Source: Pseudozyma flocculosa PF-1 (Eukaryota > Basidiomycota > Ustilaginomycetes > Ustilaginales > Ustilaginaceae). Taken from it: a DNA stretch of 64,000 nt. The notes below the pieces were generated by a model. It saw nothing but the letters and a program-made list of their open reading frames with translations. It had not been told where the DNA came from and made no database searches. This document shows, piece by piece, positions 50,564-60,863 of the stretch. Within the stretch, counting starts at the first letter, position 1. Each line of letters starts with the position of its first letter. The translations under genes were made by a program, and so were the position numbers. The stretch is taken from contig NW_006920897.1 of NCBI RefSeq assembly GCF_000417875.1, forward strand, positions 62,001-126,000, read 5' to 3'.

Positions 50564-53500
50564 ATGGACTTCAGCTCCATTCGGCGTAGGCCTGCCGCCA
50601 CCACCTACGCCAGGCGCTCCCGCCTCCCCGCCAAGCCACAGCCGGATCCCCCGGGGGCGTCGTCTGATCCGTCCGGCGACACCTCTGACGAGGATGCAGA
50701 GCGCCTGCAATCACCATCACCGCCACCTCCGCCGCCACGGCCGGCCAAGCAGCCTCGCGCTACGGCTGCACGCGATGCTGCCCGCACCTCGCCACGTAAG
50801 GTGGCCCCGCCGAGGCTGGCCCGGACCAGTTCGGCGACATTCGAAGCGGCCTCGTCGGAGGCCTCCGAACGGCCAGAGCAGGTGGAGCCGGGGACAGGGA
50901 CAAGAACAGGGACAAGGACAGGGACAAGGACAGGGACAAGGGAGACTCCGACAGCCGAAGCGCCATCGGTCCGTTCTCCCGCATCGCGGGCTTCGGCCTC
51001 GCCGAGCAAGAAGGTCGTCCCAGCGCCGCCCCGTAACGGCACCGCACGCCCGCCGCAAAAGGCGAGGGCCTCGGCATCGCCACAGAAGTCGGCGGCCAGG
51101 GTGCCGCTCCCGTCGAGGCCCGCAAAGGACCTCGACGACATTTTTGAGCTGCACAGCCCGAGGCTCGACGACTCCGAGTCGTCATTCCCCAACGGGAGCA
51201 GCCAGTTTGCGGACGCTGACAGCAGCAGCAGCCCCTTTGGCATGTCGACGGTGACGGCGAAGGCGTCGACATCAAGGGCGACGAGGTCAGCCGGCCCGAG
51301 CTACAGCGCGGGCCAGTCCGACTCTCCGCTGCTGCTGGGCAACACGCTTCCGACGCTGGAACGGCCCTCGTCGCCCAGCCTCGGCGCCGCACCGTCGGCC
51401 AAGCGGGCCAAGCTGTCGCAGCGGATGGCGCCCCGGTCGTTGAAGCGCGTGCTGACCACCGAGGCCGATGTGCCAGGAGATGCGACGCAGCCGCGCAAGC
51501 GGTCCCTCCGGCGCACAGAGACCGACCCGCTGGCCGGAAGGCACCTCGATCCAGACCAGCCGGGCGAGGTGCAGTCGCAGCCCAGCCTGCTGACGCCCAT
51601 CTTGAGCCAGGGCGTCGACCAAGACGACGGTATCAGCGCCAGCACCGGCCACCGTTCGCTTCCCGGCTCGCCCAGGCGCATCCGGCAGACATCCGAGGGG
51701 CCCCAGATCGACGCGGCGTCGCGCAAGAGGAACTATGCGGCCATCTCGCAGGCACCCGCCGCCACGGCCAAGAGGACCTACGGCAACCATCGAAGCTTTC
51801 TGGCCGACCGCATCGAGGACCACCTGCCGCCGTCCGATCTAGACGGGCAGACGTCGGCCGCGCGCTCGACCAACGGCCATGCGTCGGCGACCACATCGAG
51901 CACTACGAGCAACGCCACCACCGCCACCACCAACCACCACCACGACAAGGACAGCAACATCGAGGATGAGATCGAGAGCCAGATCCGGGGCTCGCAGCCA
52001 TCGCAGCCGCCTCTGCCGCCGGACGCGTCGACGGCGATCGCCTTTGGGCTGCAGCCGACGCGCGAGAGCTATGCCGACCTGCTCAAAAAGTGGGGCGACA
52101 GCTACGGCGACGAGGACATTGAGTGGGACGAGTCGCAGGATCCCACGCTCGCCCTCAAGTCGATCACGTCGCTGCGGTCGGCGGGCGAGCTGCGGCGGTT
52201 CAACGACGACCTCGAGTACCTCTTTTCGGGGCTGAGCCCGTCGGCCAGCATCTCGGTGCGGCGCAGCTCGGCCGTCGAGCTGGTGCGCCTGCTGTGCGGC
52301 AGCCCGGACGCTTCGCTCGTCGTCGATGGCATCCACGTCGACGGGCCGGCCGAGGATCCCTCGGCCTCGGCCCAGTCGGCCGAGTTCCTGCGCAAGCTCC
52401 GGGCGGTCGAGGGCATCGTGAGGGTGTTTGACCTCTTCCGTGAGGCCGGTGCGGGGAGCGCCGTCGACGACGTGCTCGACCTTGCCTTGGCCATGTTTCT
52501 CGGCAAGGTCGCCAAGAAGCCGTCGACGGCCGAGCCGCTGCTGCGCGAGCGCCGCACCGAGATGCTCGAGTGCCTCTCGTCGATGCTCACCCGCGCCTCG
52601 CGCTCCGGCGACGAGCGCAGGGACGGCCTGGTGCGCCTCCGGCTGACCGAGACGTCGTCGGGGGCAAGGCCGCTGGCGAAAAACGACCGGTCGGTGCTGC
52701 GCGAGCTGCGGTCGACGGCGATCCTGTGCGGCCTCTTCCTCTCTGGCGCCACGCACCCGAGCCTCCGGAACCTGGTCCTCGGCACGCTCTGCTCCCTCTC
52801 GTCGCTGCACAAGAAGATCGGCGCCGAGGTTCTGCGGCAGATGGTCGAGCCGGAGCCCGGTATGGACGAGGTGCCGACGCTGTTTTCCGCCGTGCTGCAG
52901 GGCTACATCGCCGAGGGCCGCAGGTGCCAGCAGCGGCTGGCTGACTACTCAAAGGGGCTCGACCTGCTCTCGCACAACCCCTTCGACACCTGGCCCGACT
53001 TTGACGGCGTCGACCTCTGCGTCCGCTTCCTCGACCGCGGCATGGAGATGATCTACGTCGGCACCGGCTCGTCAGTCGCCTTTGATCGCGACGTCCTCGA
53101 CGGCACCGTCAGCATCCTTCGCGCAGCGCTGCAGGTGGCGCCGCTGTCGACATCGCGCGCCATACTAGCACAGCAGAGGGAAAGCGGCGGAGCAGGGACC
53201 AGGGACGCGCAGGCCGTGGCGGAGCGGGTGCTGCAGGTCATCGCCGGCGTCGTCAAGCTCGTCCTCGACCTGACGCAGATCGACGCCGAGTGGGCGCACG
53301 GCTTCGCCGCCTCGACCCGGCTGATGGCCACACTGATCCGGACCATGTTTCTTGCAGAGGCCTCGGCTGCCAGGAAGACGACGACAAGAACAAGCTCAAC
53401 TTCGGCTCCGACGCCGGCGAGGGCAGGGACCCGAGTCGAAGCGGATCGCTCGAGTCCCGAGGCCGGCTCGTCCCCAGAGGCGGCGGATCGGTATGCGCAG

Positions 53501-54196
53501 AGGATCTCGGCGCTGCTCGACGATCTTGTCCACCTCTCGCTCGCTGCGCTCACCAACCTGCTGCTCAAGCAGGGCGGGGCGACGCGGGGCACGCTGCTCA
53601 AGCTGCGACTCAACCCTCGCTGCTGGCACCGCCGGGCCTGCGCGGTGCGATGCTGCTGCGAAGCCGAGAGTGAGGGCGAGGGCGAGGGCGATGTTCGCGA
53701 TGACGGTGACGACGGCAAGGTCGCCGACGCGCTGTCGCTGCTGGCGCGCCTCTTCTTGCGCAAGCAGAAGCTGGCCGAGCGAGACGGCGACGGCGACGCC
53801 GCCTACCTGTCGAACTCGCTGGCGACGGCCATTGCTCAATTTGCCGTGGGCGGATCGACGTACTTTGAAGCTGCCCAGGCAAAGGCCAACGCGGCGTTCA
53901 TCGACGTCTACGGCGGCGGCGGCGGCGGCGGCAAGGAGGTCCACGGGAGCGGCTTTGCGGCGCTGCTCGACGCCGTGGAAAAGTTTGCGACCGACATGCA
54001 GAGGGACGCAGCCAAAGCCGACGCCGACGGGTCGAAGGCGGCGACCGAGGACGCGGACGCGGCCGTCGAGAGGATCGAGTCGGAGGCAGCGGGGCGGGAC
54101 GGAGAAGCTGCGGCTGCGGCTGCCGCTGCCGCCGAGGAGGCGGGCGCGCTGATCAAGGAGCTGGCACGCGAGCTGCGCACCATGGCAAGTCGGTGA
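50564..54196 (+). CDS. WAPL-domain cohesin release factor
   Basis: Intronless, 1210 aa. The first 500 residues are disordered and Ser/Pro/Arg-rich, with a GTRT dipeptide-type repeat (50894-50941) and many SP sites. The WAPL helical-repeat domain starts near residue 510: ESYADLLKKWGDSYGDEDIEW, SLRSAGELRRFNDDLEYLFSG, SSAVELVRLLC, FLRKLRAVEGIVRVFDLF, VLRELRSTAILCGLFLSG, LGTLCSLSSLHKKIGAEVLR. This is the fungal Wpl1/Rad61/WAPL arrangement. WAPL with Pds5 opens the Smc3-Scc1 gate to release cohesin from chromatin in the nucleus. The C-terminal 150 residues are Ala/Asp/Gly-rich. The stop is 22 bp from that of the convergent Spo7 gene, so 3' UTR overlap is likely. Confidence 0.88.
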   Translation: MDFSSIRRRPAATTYARRSRLPAKPQPDPPGASSDPSGDTSDEDAERLQSPSPPPPPPRPAKQPRATAARDAARTSPRKVAPPRLARTSSATFEAASSEASERPEQVEPGTGTRTGTRTGTRTGTRETPTAEAPSVRSPASRASASPSKKVVPAPPRNGTARPPQKARASASPQKSAARVPLPSRPAKDLDDIFELHSPRLDDSESSFPNGSSQFADADSSSSPFGMSTVTAKASTSRATRSAGPSYSAGQSDSPLLLGNTLPTLERPSSPSLGAAPSAKRAKLSQRMAPRSLKRVLTTEADVPGDATQPRKRSLRRTETDPLAGRHLDPDQPGEVQSQPSLLTPILSQGVDQDDGISASTGHRSLPGSPRRIRQTSEGPQIDAASRKRNYAAISQAPAATAKRTYGNHRSFLADRIEDHLPPSDLDGQTSAARSTNGHASATTSSTTSNATTATTNHHHDKDSNIEDEIESQIRGSQPSQPPLPPDASTAIAFGLQPTRESYADLLKKWGDSYGDEDIEWDESQDPTLALKSITSLRSAGELRRFNDDLEYLFSGLSPSASISVRRSSAVELVRLLCGSPDASLVVDGIHVDGPAEDPSASAQSAEFLRKLRAVEGIVRVFDLFREAGAGSAVDDVLDLALAMFLGKVAKKPSTAEPLLRERRTEMLECLSSMLTRASRSGDERRDGLVRLRLTETSSGARPLAKNDRSVLRELRSTAILCGLFLSGATHPSLRNLVLGTLCSLSSLHKKIGAEVLRQMVEPEPGMDEVPTLFSAVLQGYIAEGRRCQQRLADYSKGLDLLSHNPFDTWPDFDGVDLCVRFLDRGMEMIYVGTGSSVAFDRDVLDGTVSILRAALQVAPLSTSRAILAQQRESGGAGTRDAQAVAERVLQVIAGVVKLVLDLTQIDAEWAHGFAASTRLMATLIRTMFLAEASAARKTTTRTSSTSAPTPARAGTRVEADRSSPEAGSSPEAADRYAQRISALLDDLVHLSLAALTNLLLKQGGATRGTLLKLRLNPRCWHRRACAVRCCCEAESEGEGEGDVRDDGDDGKVADALSLLARLFLRKQKLAERDGDGDAAYLSNSLATAIAQFAVGGSTYFEAAQAKANAAFIDVYGGGGGGGKEVHGSGFAALLDAVEKFATDMQRDAAKADADGSKAATEDADAAVERIESEAAGRDGEAAAAAAAAAEEAGALIKELARELRTMASR

Positions 54197-54218
54197 CCGC
54201 AAGGCTCAAGGCGTCGTT

Positions 54219-55969
54219 TCAGCAAGCAGGCGTTTTCGCCAGAGAGGGTGGATACAATCTGGTCAGGGAGCTGCGGATGAGGGCGAGGACGGAGAGGCCG
54301 AGTCGCTGCGACCGATGCGGGGCCGGGCGCTGGACCGCTGCACCTTGATCCACCCCGGGCCCAGTTGCGGCTGCTCTTCGTTGGCGGCGGCGGCGGCGGC
54401 GGCGGCTACGGCGGCCGGTGCTGGACGGGTCGAGGTGCCGGGATCGAGCTGCCGTTCGACCTCTTGGGCGTCCCGGTCGTCCTGGTCGTGCTGTTCGTTT
54501 TGCGACCTGGGCACGGCACTCGGCTCCGCGTCTGCCGTGTCTGCTGCTTGCGGCCGATGGACGTCGTCGCCCTGCGCGCTGTCGATTGAGGAGCGCGCCG
54601 AGTCGACGGCGGTGCTGCCCCCTCGTTGCTCTGCTGTTGCTTTGGGTCGAGGAGCGGCAGGGGCGGCGCTGGTCGACGACGCCTTTTTTCTTCCTGGTCT
54701 CGGCGGCCCTGGTGGTGCTCCCTCGACCCGTCAAGCCGCCACTGCCACCACCGCCGCCGCCATCGAGCCCCTGTTCGCCGTCATGCGCAGATGACGACCG
54801 GCCGTGAGCGTGGGCGGCAGCAGCAGCAGGCGGTGCTGCCGAGGCCGAGGTGGAAGGGGATGCGGCTGGCTGGGTCGTCCTGGGCGCGGCCGAGCGCGAC
54901 TGAAAGGGGGCGAGGGCGAGGGCGAGGAACCAGTCGATCCACCTCTTCCAGCTTCGACGCCTCTTTGCGAGCATCTTTTCCGACCTCCTGCGCTCGAATG
55001 CGGCGCGGTATCGCTCGTAGCCGTCGCGAAAGTCGGACGAGACCTTTGTGGAAAAGATGAGTTCTCCGCGCGGGTTCTGGGACGGCGGGATGGGCGGGAT
55101 GGCCGATCGCCGATGCGTCGTCCTCGCCCCCCCTCCTCCTCCTCCTGCTGCTGCTCCTGATGCTGCTGCTGCTGGTGGTGGCTTCGATCGTTGCGTCGTC
55201 GAAGAAGAAGCAGACGAAGGAGAGGGCGACTGCGACGAGGGCCAGAGGTAGGAGAGTGGCCAGGGGGAGCGACGGCGCGGGTCGACGCGGGTGTTGAGGT
55301 ACATGTTGAACGAGCGGAGGGAGCGGTTGGCTTGGGGCACAAACTTGTTGGCGGCGCGGATGCGCTCTGCGTGCATGCCGCTGGCAAAGAAGAGGAAGAG
55401 GGTGGTGAGGCATATGAGGAGGAGCGAGAGGATAAAGTAGTGCAGCGGCACCGACTGGCGGTCGAATTGGGCCCGGGGGGCAAGGCGAGCAGGGAAGGGA
55501 GAGGAGGCGGGAGCCAGGGTGAGTAACAAGGGCGAAGGCGGGGTGCCGAGGAGAGGAGAGGAGAGGCAGGCGGGGGAAGGGAAGAAGGGCCACCTCGCTC
55601 ACTTCTTTGCGGTCGATGAAGACGTGGTAGCTCAGAAAGACGATGAAGCCGACAAAGACGGCCAGCAGCGCTGACGGCGTGGCCAGTTGAGGCGGCGAGG
55701 GACGAGGGGGGCGAGGTGAGTTCATGGATCGAGTCGCAAAGTGTCTCCCCGTGTGGCGCCGGGCCGGACCACGACTCACACTCGTACTTGTTCTTGCGCG
55801 CCTCGAGGCGGGCGGCATTCTGCTTGAGGCGCTCCTCGAAGATGAGGAGGTCGCGGTAGGTGTTTGCGTCGGCCGCGGGCGTATAGGGCGGCAGGTGGGC
55901 CGTGGCGGCGTGGCCGTGTCCGTGGGCGTTGCCGTTGCGCTTGGACGCGGCGCGTTGGGCGTTTGGCAT
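54219..55969 (-). CDS. SPO7: Spo7-like subunit of the Nem1-Spo7 lipin phosphatase
   Basis: Three exons: 55969-55780, 55670-55603 and 55454-54219; 497 aa as read. The Spo7 core is compact: TYRDLLIFEERLKQNAARLE, then membrane segment 1 (LLAVFVGFIVFLSYHVFI) across the exon 1/2 splice, and membrane segment 2 (LHYFILSLLLICLTTLFLFF) in exon 3. It is followed by KFVPQANRSLRSFNMYLN, the conserved block that contacts Nem1. The complex sits in the nuclear/ER membrane and activates the lipin Pah1 by dephosphorylation. After the core a conserved-looking helix (DFRDGYERYRAAFERRRSEK, then RRSWKRWIDWF) precedes about 170 residues rich in Arg/Ala/Gly. That tail may be genuine or may reflect a missed intron. 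Confidence 0.85.
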
Positions 55970-56483
55970 GTCGCTCCTGCCGCGCGGCGCGGTGGTGTTG
56001 CGTTTCGGTGGGCGAGGCCAGGTGGTGGTGGTGAGGGAGAGGAGGAGAAAACGGCGAGGATGCTGGCCCGACAAGGCGACTGTGGCTACGCCCAAGCCAC
56101 CCTCGCCTCGCCCCTCGGGTGGCTGTGTGCGGTCACAGGCAGAGGCAGGTGGAGGGAGAGGGTGGCCCGACCAACACGCTTTCCAGGCCCAGGCTAGCTT
56201 GCAGGCTGGCTTGCAGGCTTCCCTTCTCTCTCTTTCTTCCTCTCCCTCTCTCTCCCTCTCCCTCCTCCTCGCCGTCTCCTTCTCCTGCTCCCTCTACCTC
56301 TTCCGGCCCCCGCCTCGCTCCGCTCACGATCTCGGCCGCCACTAGACGCTGCCCACAAGACCACCGTCCTGGCCCACCATGCCACCATCCTGATCCATAC
56401 CACCACCACCACCACCCTCTGATCGACACCACACCCCGCTCGCCCCGCTGGCCTGCCGGCACCCCCTCCCCTGCTGGCCCATC
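55970..56483. other. Divergent intergenic region
   Basis: A 514-bp promoter region between Spo7 and recyclin-1. Tandem AGGCTTGC/AGGCTGGC units (56185-56220) and a CT-rich stretch (56225-56320) precede the recyclin ATG. No gene is seen. Confidence 0.5.
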
Positions 56484-57014
56484 ATGAACAGCTCATGGAC
56501 CCCGCTTTCACCCACAAAGCGCCACTCGCTCCTCCCCACCGCACTCTCCATCGACTCAATCCCCCCTGCCAGGTCCCACGCACCACCCGCATCGGCCCCC
56601 CTTGACCCTTTTGCCATCGGAAACCTCCCCTCGTCGGTCGTCCAGCGCATCTTTGAACATGTGCCCGTAAACGACCTCCACAAGTGCGCCCTCGCCGCAC
56701 GGCCCCTCGCACGCTTCGTCGCAGACGAACGCCTCTGGGCACGCAGGCTAAACGCCCTCCAATGGTCACACGTAGATGGCCTCGACGTCGCCTACCGCCC
56801 TGACCTATCGACTCTCCCCATATCCGAGAGGCACAGAGGCAGCGCGAGCGGCAGTGCTGTCACTGCCAACAGCAGCAGCAAGCACGGCAATATCGCCACA
56901 GCCACTACCACCGCCCACTCCAGCACCGACGACGACTTCGGCGACTTTGAGACGGCCGCCTTGGACGCCGGCCCAAGCCGCAGCAATGGCAACCCCAACA
57001 ATCACAGCGGCGGC

Positions 57015-57048
<34 letters not shown>

Positions 57049-60000
57049 ATTTTGGCACCTTTGCCTCGGCCGATCCCGCCTTTGACCGCAGCGGGCAGAG
57101 CTTCTCCAACGCCCCTGTCTTCTCGTACCGCGCAGAGTCCAAGCTGCCCATGCCCTCGTCGGAGCCCAACTCGGCTTACCAGACCTTCAAGCGCATCGCC
57201 ATTGCCCTCAAGCCCCTGCTCAAGTCGCTCGCCGACGAGCCCACGCCCACCGCCTCGCTCCTCTTTTCCCACCCGCGCCTCTCGTCGCTCAAGTCCCAGG
57301 CCACGGCCCTGGCCAACATCGCAGGCTTTACCGGCCCAACGGTGCTCGGCTACCTTCCTCCCGCTCCCCGCACCTCGGGCCATGCCGGCGACTCCAACGA
57401 CCGCGACGACGCCGGGCTGGCCGAGCGCAGGGTGCGGCACGAGCGCGAGGCCGCCCTCGACCGCCTCCACGCCAACATCCGCGAGGCCGCAGACTACCTC
57501 GAGGGCGTCCTCCTCTCGGCGTTTGAGGGTGCAGATGCGCGCCGTTCCGACGCCGTCAGGGCGGGCGAGCGCGGCATCGAGGTGCAAAAGAGCGTCGACC
57601 GGAGCGAGGAGGCCATGCGCGAGCACGCCGGCCTCATCTGGCACCTGGCCCAGGCCATCAAGCGCATCTCGGGCCCCGCGCACCACGCACTCGACGTCCG
57701 CCTCGGCGATGCCATGTTCACCTACCTCGACGCCGCCGGCTCCTCGGCCGCCCTCTCATTCCTCGACAAGCGCGACGTTCTCTTCCGCCGGGTCGAGCAC
57801 GACCCGGCCGGCAACATTGTCCCCTCGCCCGACGGGCCCTCGCTCGACTTTACCGCCATGGACAGCTTCATCAACGACGTGCTGGCCAGCGTCGAGCGCG
57901 ACGGCTCGCTCGTCGCGCGCGTGTTTCCCGCAGAGCAGGACGTCCTCCTCGCCTTTGCCAGCCGCGTGGCCAACGAGATCGTGGCCGAGTATGTCAACGC
58001 CGTGCTAGCAAAGGCGCGCGCCATCTCAATCCACCTCTACCTCCAGGCCTGCGCCGCTACCTTCACCCAGGCTTCTCGCCTCGTCGAGGCTTTGACCTCG
58101 ATCCAGCCCCGCAGCGCGCGCGTCACTCCGCAGCGGTGCGACGACGTCGTATTTGCCATGTGGGAGGTCCACCTGGACGACTACCTGCAGGAGGAGCGCG
58201 ACTGGGTCAAGGAGGCCATGGCCCGGACGTGCGACGAGAGCGGCACCGTAAGTGGGGCGCGCACTGGGCTGCTTAGCGCCAGCCGGCCAGACTCGCGATC
58301 CTGTGCGATGCCGTGCTGACCGCCTCTTCTCCCGTCTTCCCTCTCTTTCTCATCGTCCATATCTCTGCCTCACCCCTCCTTCCTTCCCCTCCTTCCTTCA
58401 ACGGTCCGACCGTCGCACCGACTGCTGCCCCGACATCCGACAGAGCGACAGCGTCTCGACCAACATGGACGCCGCCTTTCTGCGAGCCCACAACCCGGCT
58501 GCCGTCAAGCGCAACGTGCTGACGGGATTCAAGGACGTGCTGCTGATGCCCGTCACGGTGGTGCCACGCGCAGCGGGGGTTGTGGGAGGCGCCGTGATCC
58601 GGACCGCGGGCAGCGGCCTGTCGCAGCTCAACCCGCTCCGATGGCAGAGCAGCTCGACGCCGAGCAAGGGCACCGGCGGCTCCACGACGCCCTCGGGCCT
58701 CTCGCGCACGGGTACGCCCTCCAACGCCGAAAAAGGGTACGTCGACTTCAGCAGCGGCGGCGGCGGCGGCGACGGCGGCGATGGTTTTGCGCTGGGCGAC
58801 GATCCGGACGACGACGACGACGACGAAAGCCTCGGCGAAAAGGCGGCGCGCATGCCGTTCGAGCAAGACAACGAGTGGGCGTCAGAGATTGATGCCTGGG
58901 CCGGCTCATCGTCGAGCCGGATGGAGAAGACGGCGTCGGGCAACGCGGTTTCATTGACGACGGCGCCGGCATCGCGCGGCGAAAAGAGGCAGTCGCTCAA
59001 GCCACCGGCATCAGCGGCGGGAACGGCGACGGCATCGGGGAAAGCATCACAAAAGGCGACGACGACGACGACGACGGCGTCTCCGTTTGCACGGCTGCAG
59101 CTGCTGCTGAGCCTCGATACGGCGCTCCAGCTGATCCAGCTGAACCGCGAGTCGCTCAAGCGGATGGAGACGTTTGCGCGCTTCTCGGGCGCGTACGGCG
59201 CGCGCGTCAAGGAGGAGATGGAGGAGATCGCCGTCCTCTTCTTCCAGTGCCTGGGCGAGAAGCACGTCAGCCCGGGGTTCGACAAGGCGTCGGCGCAGAT
59301 CAAGTCGTGGAAGCCGTCCGAGCAGGCGGGCAAGGAAAAGGCCGGCGCACCGGCGGCCGGTGCCGCTGCTCGCAGCGGCACGCAAAGCGACAGCGACGGC
59401 GACGTTGGCGATGCGCAGGTGGCTCCGCTCGTCTACTTTTTCGAGCTGGTGCACGTGGGCGACACGATTGCGCAGATGGTGCAGGTCTACTACGACCAGG
59501 AGCTGAGCCGGCACATTGACCGGACCGACTTCCTCAACGGCGTCGTGCGGGAAAAGAAGCGCTTCGAGTCGGCGCTCGACGAGAGCGTGGCGAGCGGGCT
59601 GAATGTGGGCGTCGACCTGCTGCTGGGCCAGGCCGAGTGGCTCATCACGACGCACCAGGACGCGCGCGACTACTACCCACTGCCGGGCGCCGACCTCGAC
59701 CTGGCCAACCCGACGCGCGCGTGCCGCGAGTGCGTCGAGTGCCTGCGCCTCCACTGCCGCATGCTCGTCGGCAGCACCGACAAGACGGTGCTCGAGGTGT
59801 TTTACCAGGAAGTCGGGATACGCCTGCATGCGTGGGTGTCGGCTGGCCCCCAATCTCGCTCTCCTCTTGCCCCCTTTGGCTCCTCACTCACTCATCGTTC
59901 CTCCTTTCCCCTCACCCCTCTCTTCCTTCCCCTTCCCGTCGTCACCGTCACCACGATGGCACAGGATAATCTGCAAGCACCTCAAGCGACAAATCATCTC

Positions 60001-60482
60001 GCTCGACGGCGGCTTCAAGGTGATCTGCGACCTCAACGCCTACCACGCCTTTGTGGCGTCGCTGCGCCAGCCCAGCGTCACCGTCTACTTTGACGCGCTC
60101 AAGATGCTCGCCAACCTCTACATCATCGACAACCCAAAGGAACTCGCGTCCATTGTCCGCGACGCCTCCATGTTCAACGGCACCCTGTCCCCCGAGGACC
60201 TCTATGAGTTTTTGCAGGTGCCGTGTCCATCCCCTCCCCGTCCCCTCCCTTTTTGGCCCAGCACGACTGGACGCGGGCTTCCCTTCCCTTTTGAGGCCGC
60301 CGATGGTGCATGCGCTGACGAGGATGTCTCCCGTCACCCCTTACTCTTCCTCTCTCTCTCTCCCTTCCCATCGTCATCGGCTCGCGAACGACCAGGCACG
60401 ATCGGACTTCAAGTCAATCGAAAAGGCCATCGACAAGGAGATATACGGCTTCAAGGCCACCGAGGACTGCTCCGTCATGTAG
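56484..60482 (+). CDS. RCY1: Recyclin-1-like F-box protein (endosomal recycling)
   Basis: Four exons: 56484-58247, 58444-59831, 59965-60217 and 60396-60482; 1163 aa. The F-box at residues about 43-90 (FAIGNLPSSVVQRIFEHVPV, then CALAARPLARFVADERLW) would recruit Skp1. It is followed by an acidic linker with FGDF (152-155) and FGTF (190-193). The rest is a Sec10-like helical domain (e.g. FFELVHVGDTIAQMVQVYY, FYQEVGIRLHAIICKHLK, ISLDGGFKVICDLNAYHAF). The C terminus is DCSVM, a CaaX box expected to be farnesylated, matching yeast Rcy1, which also combines F-box, exocyst-like region and CaaX. The family acts in recycling of plasma-membrane proteins through endosomes. The 196-nt intron 1 and 178-nt intron 3 are among the longer introns here. 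Confidence 0.92.
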
Positions 60483-60863
60483 ACTCCCCCTACCTCCTCA
60501 CCTTGCGCCTCACATTCGAGCCTCGAGCCTCGACATCGACATCGACATCGACATCGACATCGACATCGACGAGCGATGGGCTCGGCCTGCATCTGCCCTC
60601 GCCCCATTACCCCCGGATCTTTTTTCCAATGCGCCGGCCGCAGCCGGGCGGCTTACACACGCAGACGGAGACGACGACGACGAGATCGACAAGAGGACCC
60701 GGAGAGACCCCGGACACCTCGCTTTTTTTGCATCATCTTCTACTACCAACGGCGATGTCGACAACGACGAGCGACCCCCCGGGCACGGAGGACGGGACGG
60801 GCTGGGCTAGGCCGCCCGCACGACGCCTGGACGACGCCGCCTCTGCCTCTCCGGGGCCCCCAC
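60483..60863. other. Convergent intergenic region with (CGACAT)n
   Basis: 3' flanks of recyclin-1 and isopropylmalate synthase. Contains about six and a half copies of CGACAT at 60531-60570. No gene is seen. Confidence 0.6.
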
